From a virus, in IMG/VR virus record IMGVR_UViG_3300048835_000023, positions 1-48,417 of that record: a stretch of 48,417 nucleotides of DNA; one strand, 5' to 3'. The notes beneath the pieces are model-generated. The model was not told where the DNA came from. It made no database searches and worked only from the letters and a program-made list of their open reading frames with translations. A program made the position numbers and the translations under genes. Shown one piece after another: positions 40,966 to 48,417 of the stretch (its first letter is position 1; every line of letters begins with the position of its first letter).

Positions 40966-41113
40966 TGACGTGAACCGAGAGGTCCATGAAGATTTTCGTG
41001 AGCCTCGTCGAGAAGACTTTCACCAGAAAAAGAAAGAGAAGAAGATCAGCGCTCTGCTCAAGTCGCGGAGTGTTGATCCTTCTCTTCTGACTAAGGAACT
41101 GGAAGATGACTAG
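40940..41113 (+). CDS. Small basic hypothetical protein, 57 aa
   Basis: ATG at 40940 with GGAG six bases upstream, overlapping the HD gene by 26 bases. Extremely charged, Arg/Lys/Glu-rich, helical. Short basic phage proteins of this type often bind nucleic acid. No family recognised. Confidence 0.6.
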   Translation: MVGKKRSRNDVNREVHEDFREPRREDFHQKKKEKKISALLKSRSVDPSLLTKELEDD

Positions 41114-41312
41114 TGCGTGGAGTGTAGCTTTCAAGCTGTTGTTCGCGGCAGCTTTTCTCGTGCTGATGGGGGTGCTCCTATCATCGTGCCGCTCTGATGG
41201 TTCTGTGAGCCTTGAGGGGTGGAAGAAAGAATGTAAGCCCGGGTATATCACTATTTATAACCGTGATGGAACAACTCAAAGGATCAATACAACATGCGAA
41301 CGACCCCAATGA
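41106..41312 (+). CDS. Small lipoprotein, 68 aa
   Basis: Hydrophobic signal (residues about 9-24) with lipobox LLSSC (Cys28), followed by a short soluble part with two Cys residues. It resembles small phage lipoproteins that act at the envelope, for instance in superinfection exclusion. It is located in the nucleotide-metabolism operon, far from the lysis genes, so it is probably not a spanin. Overlaps both neighbours. Confidence 0.7.
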   Translation: MTSAWSVAFKLLFAAAFLVLMGVLLSSCRSDGSVSLEGWKKECKPGYITIYNRDGTTQRINTTCERPQ

Positions 41313-42097
41313 TTACCGTTGATTGTCTCGACACTATGGGCTCTGACCTCACGGTGGTGAACGCTGCTCGTGTTTCTTTCGACAAGAGGAGTTCATATGA
41401 GAAAAAAACGTTTGAGGACGAGAGAAAGGCCGACACTTTTGCCCGTAAGGTAAATGGTTATATTGACTATGATTACGTTTATAGCGACAGGTGGTTCGGT
41501 GGTTATCCAGTTTACTATCTAAGCGAGAAAGACCAGAAGCTTATCCAGTACCTTGCTCGTCATGGACACTGGACGCCCTTTGGTCACGTTCAGGCTTCAT
41601 TTCAGATCAAGGCTCCGATCTTTGTGGCTCGTCAGCTTGGCAAACATCAGGTGGGTCTTGTGTGGAACGAAGTCAGCCGTCGCTACGTTGACTCTGAGCC
41701 TGAGTTCTTCGCCTCCGAGACGTGGCGTAAACGGGCCGAGAATGTGAAGCAGGGTAGTAGCGACGAAGCTGTTGATCCAGTACTGCGTGTCCGTATGCAC
41801 GGTGATCAAACTGTTAACCAAGCTTACGATAGGCTTTTGGAACACGCGAAAAGTTTGTATCAAGAGTTTCTTGATCATGGTGTCTGTCCTGAACAGGCTC
41901 GGATGCTTCTTCCTCAATCGATGATGACCGAGTGGCATTGGACTGGTTCTCTTGCAGCCTTTGCTCGTGTCTGCAAACTTCGTCTTGACCCTCATACTCA
42001 GGAAGAGACTTTTCTGGTTGCAAAGATTATCAGCGATGAGCTTGGAGATCGTTTCCCTGTTTCGTGGAAGGCTTTGATGGCTGTTGACAAATCCTGA
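41294..42097 (+). CDS. thyX: Flavin-dependent thymidylate synthase, 267 aa
   Basis: Makes dTMP from dUMP with methylene-tetrahydrofolate, FAD and NADPH. HGHWTPFGHVQ (90-100) and RQLGKHQVGLVWNEVSRRY (113-131) correspond to the ThyX motifs. The usual RHR is KHQ here, as in several phage versions. The late AFARVCKLRLDPHTQEE matches the FAD/dUMP region. ATG at 41294 has AAAGGA upstream; a second ATG at 41309 (ATGA overlap) is an alternative. A strong promoter for the next gene lies at the end of this gene. Confidence 0.92.
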   Translation: MRTTPMITVDCLDTMGSDLTVVNAARVSFDKRSSYEKKTFEDERKADTFARKVNGYIDYDYVYSDRWFGGYPVYYLSEKDQKLIQYLARHGHWTPFGHVQASFQIKAPIFVARQLGKHQVGLVWNEVSRRYVDSEPEFFASETWRKRAENVKQGSSDEAVDPVLRVRMHGDQTVNQAYDRLLEHAKSLYQEFLDHGVCPEQARMLLPQSMMTEWHWTGSLAAFARVCKLRLDPHTQEETFLVAKIISDELGDRFPVSWKALMAVDKS

Positions 42098-42111
42098 AAT
42101 TCCTGTACAAT
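42084..42111 (+). promoter_or_regulatory. Strong sigma-70-like promoter before thymidine kinase
   Basis: TTGACA (42084-42089), 16-base spacer, TACAAT (42106-42111), then the thymidine kinase start at 42139 with AAGGAG. The hexamers are near consensus. It would boost kinase, reductase and the last genes independently of upstream transcription. Confidence 0.8.
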
Positions 42112-42138
42112 ATCTATCCAGACCTAAGGAGAAAAACT

Positions 42139-42795
42139 ATGTGGACTCATAGCAAAGAGAAGGCTGAGAAGATCGGGCATATTTGGGTCATCACTGGCTC
42201 AGTCATGTCGGGTAAGACCTCTACCCTCATCCGGGATGCTGAGGCTCTCTACGACGCAAACTACGATGTTTTTATCTTCATGCCTGAAGTTGCTAAAGCT
42301 TCTCGTCCTAATGGGGTGCAGTCCCACGATGACGATAAACCTTTCTCCAAGATTCATACGTGTTTTGTCTATGATTCAATCCAGATTCCTGATTTCATGA
42401 AAGAGAACTACGGCATCAATAATGCCGATGACGATGGTAATTCTGAAACAGACGGTGTTGTTGTTCTCATTGATGAGGCCCAGTTCTTCGAGAAGGACCT
42501 TTACAAGGATGTGATGGAACTTGCTGCTATGGGTTACGATGTGGGTGTGTATGGTTTGAATCATGATGTGTTCGGCACACCTTTCCCCGCCATTGCAAAT
42601 GTCATGGCTATCGCTGATGAGATTGAGAACACCAACTTTCAACTGAAGGGGTGGTTTGTTGGAGACGTTCCCAAGATTACTGACGATAACTTTGATCGAG
42701 ACGGTTGTCTTGTTCTGACTGATAACAATGTGACTTACAAGCCTGTTTCCAAGCAGGAGTGGTTTAAGAAGTTGAAGGAGTACTACTATGTCTAA
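42139..42795 (+). CDS. tdk: Thymidine kinase (type II, TK1-like), 218 aa
   Basis: P-loop GSVMSGKTS at 20-28, DEAQFF at 112-117 with the catalytic Glu113, and GLNHDVFGTPFP at 139-150 matching the lasso region. It phosphorylates thymidine from host DNA breakdown. The usual zinc-binding Cys pairs of TK1 enzymes are absent from the C-terminal half, a notable departure. The gene has its own promoter and follows thyX, so de novo and salvage dTMP routes are both encoded. Confidence 0.88.
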   Translation: MWTHSKEKAEKIGHIWVITGSVMSGKTSTLIRDAEALYDANYDVFIFMPEVAKASRPNGVQSHDDDKPFSKIHTCFVYDSIQIPDFMKENYGINNADDDGNSETDGVVVLIDEAQFFEKDLYKDVMELAAMGYDVGVYGLNHDVFGTPFPAIANVMAIADEIENTNFQLKGWFVGDVPKITDDNFDRDGCLVLTDNNVTYKPVSKQEWFKKLKEYYYV

Positions 42796-43027
42796 ACGAG
42801 ACTATGACAAGGAATACAGGGAGTACCACGCCTCCCCGGAACAGAAAAAGCGTAGGGCACAGCGCAACAAGGCAAACCGTCTGGCTCGGAAGGCTGGGCG
42901 GATCAAGAAGGGTGATGGTAATGAAGTCCACCACGTAGGCGCTCCTAGGACTGGATCGTTGGAAAACACGCCTACTCGTGTTGTTTCCAAAAAGACAAAC
43001 AGGAAGATTCAGCCTAAGAGGAGCTAA
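42788..43027 (+). CDS. Small basic protein, possible degenerate HNH-like, 79 aa
   Basis: KEYREYHASPEQKKRRAQRN at the start and DGNEVHHVG followed by TRVVSKKTNRKIQ resemble small phage HNH-like proteins with a xHHxxG turn and an Asn-containing C terminus. The middle spacing is short, so the nuclease site may be incomplete. Very basic, therefore probably nucleic-acid binding. Overlaps the kinase stop by 8 bases. Confidence 0.55.
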   Translation: MSKRDYDKEYREYHASPEQKKRRAQRNKANRLARKAGRIKKGDGNEVHHVGAPRTGSLENTPTRVVSKKTNRKIQPKRS

Positions 43028-43029
43028 GA

Positions 43030-44706
43030 GTGAAGCATACCAATCCGTTCCGTTCTACTTTTTCCGAAGATATTTTCAATCGTACTTATCGTCACACTGG
43101 TGCAGAAACTTGGGAAGAGCTTGCCAGTGTTCTTGTTGACGATGTTTGTGGTGACTACCTTCACCAAGATGAAATCTCTGAGATGAAGCGCTACATCACT
43201 GAGATGAAGTTCATCCCCGGTGGGCGATACCTGTATTACGCAGGGCGACCTACCAAGTTCTTTAACAACTGTTACCTGTTGCGTTCTGAGGAAGATAGCC
43301 GAGAAGACTGGGCTGAGCTTTCCAAGAAGGTTGAGATGTGCCTTGCCACTGGTGGTGGTATTGGTAACGACTACTCAGTGTATCGTCCCAAAGGTTCACT
43401 GATCCGAAAGACTGGGGGTGTTGCTTCCGGCCCCATTGCAAAGATACTGATGATCAACGAGATTGGTCGAGGCGTCATGCAGGGTGGTTCTCGTCGTAGC
43501 GCTATCTATGCTTCTCTTAACTGGAAACACGACGACATCATGGACTTCCTTCGTCTCAAGAACTGGGACGAGCAGATGGTCAATGGTGCTTACGATCTTG
43601 ACGGTAACCAGCTTTCTATTGGTGACCTGAAGCGTAGCGACTTCAATTACCACGCTCCTATGGACATGACGAACATCAGTGTCAACTTCGATACTGATTG
43701 GCTCATGGAATACTGGCGCACCAAGAAACACGATCCTGTGTTCTACGAGACTGTGAAGCAGGCTGCTCGTACTGGTGATCCGGGCTTCTCGTTCAACTTC
43801 TTCGAGAAGGAAAACGAGACGCTTCGTAATGCCTGTACTGAGGTTACGTCGGAAGACGACAGCGATGTGTGTAACCTTGGTTCTGTGAACATGTCTCGTA
43901 TTACCGATCTGGATGACTTCGCTAATGCTGTCCAGCTTGGAACGTTGTTCCTTCTGTGTGGAACGATGAAGGCCCACCTTCCTTACCAGAAGGTTCACGA
44001 GACCCGAGAGAAGAACCGTCGTCTTGGTCTTGGTCTGATGGGTGTTCATGAGTGGCTTGTTCGTAATGGTCTCAAGTATGAAGTGGGAGAAGAATTTGAA
44101 CGATACCTCAAGGTCTACAAGTCCGAGTCTGACCGAGTCGCACGACAGGGCGCAGATCGCTTCTCTATCTCAAGGCCCGTCGCCCGACGAGCTATTGCGC
44201 CTACTGGAACGATTGGAATCATCGCTGGGACAACTACTGGCATTGAACCCCTCTACGCTGTTGCGTATAAGCGACGATACTTTGATAACGGTGTGTGGAA
44301 GGCTCAGTACTATGTTGACCATATGGCGAAGGAGCTTATTGAACAAGGCGGACTTGACCCAGAGTCCATCGAATCCGCAGTTGACCTTGCCGGGGATTTT
44401 GAGCGACGAGTCAAGTTCCAAGCCGATATTCAAAGGTACGTTGATATGGGAATCTCCTCAACCATCAACCTCCCGCAATGGGGATCAGAGTTGAACAATG
44501 AAGACACGGTGGGTCATATGGCTGAAACTATTGCCAAGTATGCTCATCTTCTTCGGGGCATTACTTTCTATCCAGACGGTGCTCGGGGTGGTCAGCCACT
44601 TAATTCCGTGAGCTACCATGAGGCTAAGGACCTTGTTGGTCAGGTGATTGAAGAGACCAACGATGTGTGTGACATCACTGGCAAAGGAGGATTTTGTGGT
44701 TCGTGA
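43030..44706 (+). CDS. nrdJ: Ribonucleotide reductase, class II (B12-dependent), 558 aa
   Basis: GTG start at 43030 with AGGAG six bases upstream. Redox Cys81 (NNCYLL), the radical-site N-x-C-x-E at 267-271 with Cys269 and Glu271, and redox Cys281 (CNLGSVNM) are in order. APTGTIGIIAGTTTGIEP is near 397-414, and the protein ends in GGFCGS with a terminal Cys for thiol exchange. The size and motifs fit a single-chain adenosylcobalamin enzyme. It turns host ribonucleotides into deoxy forms and makes the phage depend on host cobalamin. No small subunit gene is present. Confidence 0.9.
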   Translation: MKHTNPFRSTFSEDIFNRTYRHTGAETWEELASVLVDDVCGDYLHQDEISEMKRYITEMKFIPGGRYLYYAGRPTKFFNNCYLLRSEEDSREDWAELSKKVEMCLATGGGIGNDYSVYRPKGSLIRKTGGVASGPIAKILMINEIGRGVMQGGSRRSAIYASLNWKHDDIMDFLRLKNWDEQMVNGAYDLDGNQLSIGDLKRSDFNYHAPMDMTNISVNFDTDWLMEYWRTKKHDPVFYETVKQAARTGDPGFSFNFFEKENETLRNACTEVTSEDDSDVCNLGSVNMSRITDLDDFANAVQLGTLFLLCGTMKAHLPYQKVHETREKNRRLGLGLMGVHEWLVRNGLKYEVGEEFERYLKVYKSESDRVARQGADRFSISRPVARRAIAPTGTIGIIAGTTTGIEPLYAVAYKRRYFDNGVWKAQYYVDHMAKELIEQGGLDPESIESAVDLAGDFERRVKFQADIQRYVDMGISSTINLPQWGSELNNEDTVGHMAETIAKYAHLLRGITFYPDGARGGQPLNSVSYHEAKDLVGQVIEETNDVCDITGKGGFCGS

Positions 44707-45016
44707 GGAAGGTACAAAGTTTGATAACGGCAAAACCCGTTACGATCTTTTTCCACCCGAGGCTATGGACGCCATCTGTCAGATTCTAACCTTTGGTGCT
44801 CAGAAGTATGGGGATCGGAACTGGGAAAAAGGGATGAGTTGGAGCAGGGTGTATGGTGCCCTGCTTCGCCATCTCTTTGCTTGGGCCTCTGGTATCAAGG
44901 AAGACGATGAAACTCGTAAGAGCCATCTGTGGCACGCTGGTGCTTGTCTTGTCTTTCTGATCACTTACGAAGACCGAAAGATTGGAACAGATGATGTTCG
45001 TCCAAAGGAAGGCTAA
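44696..45016 (+). CDS. dATP/dGTP diphosphohydrolase N-terminal-like protein, 106 aa
   Basis: GTG at 44696 is chosen because AAAGGAGG ends five bases before it, inside the end of the reductase gene. TKFDNGKTRYDLFPPEAMDAI, LTFGAQKYGDRNWEKGMSWSR and HLWHAGACLVFLITYE (as separate motifs) match the phage family annotated as dATP/dGTP diphosphohydrolase N-terminal domain. The direct reaction of the free domain is not proven. Its coupling to the reductase suggests control of dNTP pools. Confidence 0.75.
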   Translation: MVREEGTKFDNGKTRYDLFPPEAMDAICQILTFGAQKYGDRNWEKGMSWSRVYGALLRHLFAWASGIKEDDETRKSHLWHAGACLVFLITYEDRKIGTDDVRPKEG

Positions 45017-45021
45017 ACACT

Positions 45022-45219
45022 ATGGCAGTACGTCGGACAGAATTAAGCTCGAAGCAGATCGTAGAAAAGGCTTTCAACAAAAAGACTGACGCTGCTGCTT
45101 GGGCGATCAAGGAAAAGAAAAAGTACAAGGAGGTGGGTATGGCAGTCCGCCATGACATTGCCTTCGATAACACAACGAGTAAGTGGAAGGTTGTTCTCTT
45201 CCACTACCTCGGAAAATAG
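45022..45219 (+). CDS. Last rightward gene, small basic protein, 65 aa
   Basis: ATG at 45022 with AAGGAAGG upstream. Helical basic N-terminal part (KQIVEKAFNKKTDAAAWAIKEKKK) and a strand pair at the end. It is followed directly by a bidirectional terminator. No family recognised. Confidence 0.65.
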   Translation: MAVRRTELSSKQIVEKAFNKKTDAAAWAIKEKKKYKEVGMAVRHDIAFDNTTSKWKVVLFHYLGK

Positions 45220-45221
45220 AC

Positions 45222-45260
45222 AAAAAGAAACCCCCTAGGCTTTCGCTTAGGGGGTTTTTT
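45222..45260. terminator. Bidirectional terminator between convergent units
   Basis: AAACCCCCTAGGC (45228-45240) pairs with GCTTAGGGGGTTT (45245-45257, one G-U pair) around loop TTTC. T runs lie on both sides, T55-T60 on the plus strand and the A-rich 45222-45230 on the other. It ends the rightward unit at 45219 and the leftward unit at 45262. Confidence 0.95.
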
Positions 45261-45261
45261 A

Positions 45262-48105
45262 TTATTCGTCGTTTAGTTTCTTGAGAGCCTGTCGTACCTT
45301 GTCCAGACTGACAGTGGCTCGATTCAGACCATCACCAGCGTAGTGCGAACGTCCACTGGTATTTGGCAGACCAGCCCATTCCTTGGCAAGGTTATTGAGG
45401 AACTGGTCCTCGGACATTTTCCCTGACTTGAACTTATCCCAACCACGACGTTTCATCAACGCCACACCGAGCTTATCCTGAAGCTCCTCGTTGAACGTAG
45501 CGTTCAGAGGGATACCGAGATCACTGATCAGACCCTTGAGGGTCTTGTTGATGAACTGATACCTACCAAGAGCGGACGACGGAGAGCCGTTATTGACCAT
45601 GTTCCTCTGAAGGGTAAGAACATCTCCCACAGTCATCGAGGTAAGATTGAGCGTCTTGCCTCCGAAGATTTTGTTGTAGCCGTTCTTACCAGACTCAGCC
45701 GAAGCAACAAGATTCAAGAGGCGTTTCTCTGGTGTAGACGCAGTGAGGTTAGTGTAGTCTGTAGAAGTATCCGACTTCAGCGAGACGTACTCTTCTTCAG
45801 AAGAATCAAATTTGGCGTTAGGCGTCAAACTGAAAGCCTTGTTTGTGTCAAGGAAGTCGTCTCTTGTAATACCAAGACTCTGACCAATCTCCTTGGCACG
45901 TTTCTCCACGTACGAGTCGATCTGCTGAACACTAACCGGCCCCTCTTCGTTTCCAAACATATTAGTCATCTGGATATTAGGAGGGGTAGTTCCTGTTCCA
46001 AATCGTTGAGGCTGAATCTCAGGATTGAGGTTCTGTTTCTGAACTGGGTTGCCAGTCGTCTCATCAACCTGTGTGTTTCCTTCCCGATCCGTCAGTCGAT
46101 TCAGCATCATCTGCCAGACGTTGGCACGACGAGGATTAGTCTCGTTGATACCAACAGCCTGAAGGAACGCCTGAATCTCCTGCATAGGATCAAGGCCCAT
46201 CATAGTGTACTGACGCTTGAGAATGTCAATGTTCTCATTCATCTTATCCACTTCCTTCTGGAACGAAGGAGTGATTGCACTACCTGGGTTAGAACCAAAG
46301 CGACCACCAAGGGCTCGTTCCTGTTCGGTCAACTTACGAGTCTGAACAGGGCGAATACGGCCAGTCTTGGGATCAATCTCGATAGAAACAGCACCACCGG
46401 GCTCGGTAACCTTGTCTACGATGGAGTCTGCGGAAGTCTGAAGATTGGCACGAGCACCACGCTCAATGAAAAGCTGGACGTGCTTGGCTGCTTCCGTTCC
46501 CTGAATTTTGGAAAGATTCTTCAGAATATCAGGAGACGTAAACATCTTGAACAAAGCTTGACGCTCTTCTGGAACAAAGTTCTCAACCCAAGCCTTGGAG
46601 CTATCGCCAGACCCAAAGATTTGAGTAGCAAACTTCTGAAGAGTCTCGGGAGAGGACTGAGGATTAGCCAGTTCCTTTGCAGCAGACTTAAGAAGGTTGG
46701 TTGCAGCCACTTTGGTCTCGGCTTCAGGAACACCAAGCAGATTGCCCTGTTCCCTCAGGGTCTTGATTGTTTCTCCAAGGTTTTTGCCCGGAGACATCGT
46801 GGTAGCCTTAAGGTGCATCTCGAACGCTTGGGTAATCGCTTTGACATTACTAACATAGCGATCACCCTGAGTCAGAATCCACTTAAAGCCTTCAGGGCCA
46901 AGAGCTTCCTTCAAGGCGGACATGCTACGAAGATGAGGACTAAGCTCAAAGAGTTTCCTCGTATCGCTATTGATCATCATATCGAGCATGGTTTTGTTAG
47001 CCTTAAGGGCAGACAAATCCCCCTTCTCCACCAAGTCAAGAACATCGCCGAAACGCTTGTCCATCATATCTCGATACTTCTTGATATCTTCTGGCCCAAG
47101 AGTCTGTAGGAAATTCTTCTTTCCGTCACCGTAGGTGGACGCCAGTTCTTCGTCGAACTTGGTATTAGCCTCACGACGAAGAGCTTCGACAGCGGTCTTA
47201 ATCTTTAGCACATCTTGCGGGTTAATGATCTGACCCTCTTTCATGCTACTGAGAATAGGGCCGAGTTCCTCAAATGCTTTACTAAGCTGCTTTGTAACCA
47301 TACGGTACGAGAAGTTATTGATGTAGCCTTCAACATCTCCTTTTTCCGCCTTACCCTGCTTTTCCTTCAGGTCCAGACGAGACTTTTCAAGCTGAAGGTC
47401 AGAAGCATAACCCTTGCGGTCAGCGATGTACTTCATGTACTCGGCACGTTTAGTTGGATCGTTCCAGCCACCCGCGATAGCCTCAGTACGTTTATCAGGC
47501 GGAAGCTCTTCCAGATTGTTCCTGATAAAGGTTCTGTCTTTTTCCGCTTCAGCAGCAGCAGAGCTTTTTGACGCCTCAATCCTTCCAGTGATCTCTCGAA
47601 TGATCGCGTTAGCAGGCTTCATCCCAGTAATCTTGGATACCTTGTCGTCGATGAATTCGCGGTAACCCGGGTACTGAGCACGAAGGTTGCGAACAAGAGC
47701 CTCCGAGCGTTGAGCATAATACATCTGGCTGATCTTACCCTGCTCAAGAGCGGTCTTGAGTCGGGAGAGGCTTTCCGTATTACGCTCAACGGTCTCGGCA
47801 ACAGCAGGGTTGATATTCTGGTTGTTCTCATTCCCGGTGAAGAGAGGGGTCTTTGCAGCGCCAGCTTCGGCAGCCACATCGACACCCATCTCCTTGTAAA
47901 TGTCATCGACTCCACCGTAGAGACTCTTGGAAATATCTTCCTTGTTCTTTTCGTCAATAGCCGTAACAGCACCCTCAGCGAGACTCCCAATGCCTTTGAA
48001 GAGTTCTCCAAAGCCGGTGTTGGGGCGAACACGATCAGGCTCTTTCGACAACCCAATGTAGGAAGTCGGATTGACATTTTGAACCTTTTGAGTAATCTCG
48101 GCCAT
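45262..48105 (-). CDS. Ejection protein with C-terminal muramidase domain (947 aa)
   Basis: This is the last gene of the leftward late unit. Residues 1 to about 780 are largely helical and charged, as in phage internal core proteins. Residues about 790-935 resemble phage muramidases of the lambda-lysozyme type: an early Glu in ASAESG, a Gly-Gly turn, a MTVGDVL segment and the ALGRYQFI motif. This arrangement fits a virion-carried wall hydrolase that opens peptidoglycan during genome entry. That is the role of T7 gp16, although T7 carries a transglycosylase domain at the N terminus. The start overlaps the previous stop (TAATG). The stop lies directly against a bidirectional terminator. A long antisense open frame at 46006-47109 is a shadow. 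Confidence 0.85.
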   Translation of the reverse strand: MAEITQKVQNVNPTSYIGLSKEPDRVRPNTGFGELFKGIGSLAEGAVTAIDEKNKEDISKSLYGGVDDIYKEMGVDVAAEAGAAKTPLFTGNENNQNINPAVAETVERNTESLSRLKTALEQGKISQMYYAQRSEALVRNLRAQYPGYREFIDDKVSKITGMKPANAIIREITGRIEASKSSAAAEAEKDRTFIRNNLEELPPDKRTEAIAGGWNDPTKRAEYMKYIADRKGYASDLQLEKSRLDLKEKQGKAEKGDVEGYINNFSYRMVTKQLSKAFEELGPILSSMKEGQIINPQDVLKIKTAVEALRREANTKFDEELASTYGDGKKNFLQTLGPEDIKKYRDMMDKRFGDVLDLVEKGDLSALKANKTMLDMMINSDTRKLFELSPHLRSMSALKEALGPEGFKWILTQGDRYVSNVKAITQAFEMHLKATTMSPGKNLGETIKTLREQGNLLGVPEAETKVAATNLLKSAAKELANPQSSPETLQKFATQIFGSGDSSKAWVENFVPEERQALFKMFTSPDILKNLSKIQGTEAAKHVQLFIERGARANLQTSADSIVDKVTEPGGAVSIEIDPKTGRIRPVQTRKLTEQERALGGRFGSNPGSAITPSFQKEVDKMNENIDILKRQYTMMGLDPMQEIQAFLQAVGINETNPRRANVWQMMLNRLTDREGNTQVDETTGNPVQKQNLNPEIQPQRFGTGTTPPNIQMTNMFGNEEGPVSVQQIDSYVEKRAKEIGQSLGITRDDFLDTNKAFSLTPNAKFDSSEEEYVSLKSDTSTDYTNLTASTPEKRLLNLVASAESGKNGYNKIFGGKTLNLTSMTVGDVLTLQRNMVNNGSPSSALGRYQFINKTLKGLISDLGIPLNATFNEELQDKLGVALMKRRGWDKFKSGKMSEDQFLNNLAKEWAGLPNTSGRSHYAGDGLNRATVSLDKVRQALKKLNDE

Positions 48106-48417
48106 TAACGAACCTCATTTTCCAGTGCTTTGAAAATACCCGGCTGCTTATCGACAGGCGCAGCCTTAAGATAGTCGATACGAGTTTTCTCAACAGAAGG
48201 CTGAACACCTTTTGCAAGAGCCCCTTCGTAAGCAGAGTAGCGTTCTGAAGGAGTAAGTCCAGCACCGATAGCAACAGCTTCGATCCTAGCCCCCAAGATT
48301 TTTCTCTGGTCAGGGGAGTCTGCTTCTGCTAGTTGTTTAAGAAGAGGAACAAGCATCTTTCGAGCTTCAGACTTAGCCTCTTCCCAATCCTTCATTGTCT
48401 TCTTCAGAAGGTAATGA
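48105..48417 (-). CDS. Giant internal virion (ejection) protein, C-terminal part (wraps from base 1)
   Basis: Continuation of the gene that starts at 4604. Bases 48280-48417 duplicate 1-138, so the unique contribution here is 48105-48279 (58 codons including the stop). An internal ATG at 48395 would yield a 96-residue protein. It is only an in-frame Met of the long protein and should not be annotated as a separate gene. The stop codon overlaps the start of the next gene (TAATG at 48105), so the two ejection proteins are translationally coupled. Confidence 0.85.
   Translation of the reverse strand, partial: HYLLKKTMKDWEEAKSEARKMLVPLLKQLAEADSPDQRKILGARIEAVAIGAGLTPSERYSAYEGALAKGVQPSVEKTRIDYLKAAPVDKQPGIFKALENEVR
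48280..48417. repeat. Terminal overlap, right copy
   Basis: Second copy of bases 1-138. The only difference is at 48406, twelve bases from the contig end, which could be a sequencing or assembly error at the edge or a real minor variant. Removing one copy leaves a unit of 48279 bp. Confidence 0.95.

Noticed and set aside
40384-45016. Z-genome (2-aminoadenine) synthesis system
   Set aside because: HD and diphosphohydrolase-like genes are present, but no adenylosuccinate-synthetase-like PurZ is found anywhere, so the pathway is not complete.
46006-47109. A 367-codon open frame on the plus strand
   Set aside because: It lies wholly opposite the muramidase-bearing ejection gene, has no ribosome site and no family-like pattern. 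It reflects codon bias of the true gene.
48105-48395. Separate 96-aa gene at the right end
   Set aside because: It is the in-frame C-terminal end of the giant ejection protein that wraps from base 1.

Overview
The window is an essentially complete genome of a lytic, T7-like short-tailed phage (podovirus morphotype) of about 48.3 kb. Bases 1-138 reappear at 48280-48417 with one mismatch, and a 1592-codon gene reads straight through the joined ends. The linear record is therefore an arbitrary cut of a circular, circularly permuted or terminally redundant assembly. No RNA polymerase, integrase, repressor, tRNA or CRISPR array was seen. Promoters resembling the bacterial sigma-70 consensus suggest that transcription depends on host RNA polymerase. 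The host is probably an alphaproteobacterium. That rests on a secreted HDWYPxECC-type protein, on GC-rich cargo genes and on the general gene repertoire, so it is an inference.

Two opposed transcription units diverge from a 1.16 kb gene-free region (22242-23401). Leftward (minus strand, 22241 down to 1, then wrapping to 48417-45262) lies the late block. In order it holds a putative small terminase, receptor-binding appendage proteins with a beta-helix tailspike, a holin-like protein, the large terminase, portal, scaffold, major capsid protein and head-associated proteins. These are followed by an endolysin with Rz/Rz1 spanins, the two tail-tube proteins, a GNAT-like protein, a small Ala/Gln-rich internal protein and two very large ejection proteins, the last with a C-terminal muramidase. 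A strong terminator follows the capsid and decoration genes, at the place where T7 has T-phi. A second, bidirectional terminator (45222-45260) closes both units where they converge.

Rightward (plus strand, 23402-45219) come GC-rich small early genes and structured non-coding DNA, then a striking enzyme cassette (25689-31461). It encodes two unknown proteins that share a C-terminal tail, a RimK/ATP-grasp-like ligase, a large amidoligase, a class II glutamine amidotransferase and a gamma-glutamylcyclotransferase-like protein. This is probably a peptide- or protein-modification system, and it is the most interesting part of the window.

DNA metabolism follows: primase-helicase, family A DNA polymerase, SSB, a Cas4/RecB-type nuclease, endonuclease I and a metallophosphoesterase. 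After these comes a nucleotide-supply block of HD dNTPase, ThyX, thymidine kinase, class II ribonucleotide reductase and a dATP/dGTP diphosphohydrolase-like protein. A compositionally foreign two-gene cassette (33839-34692) sits between helicase and polymerase, and several small exported proteins are scattered through the rightward unit. Most genes overlap by ATGA or TAATG junctions, which indicates tight translational coupling.
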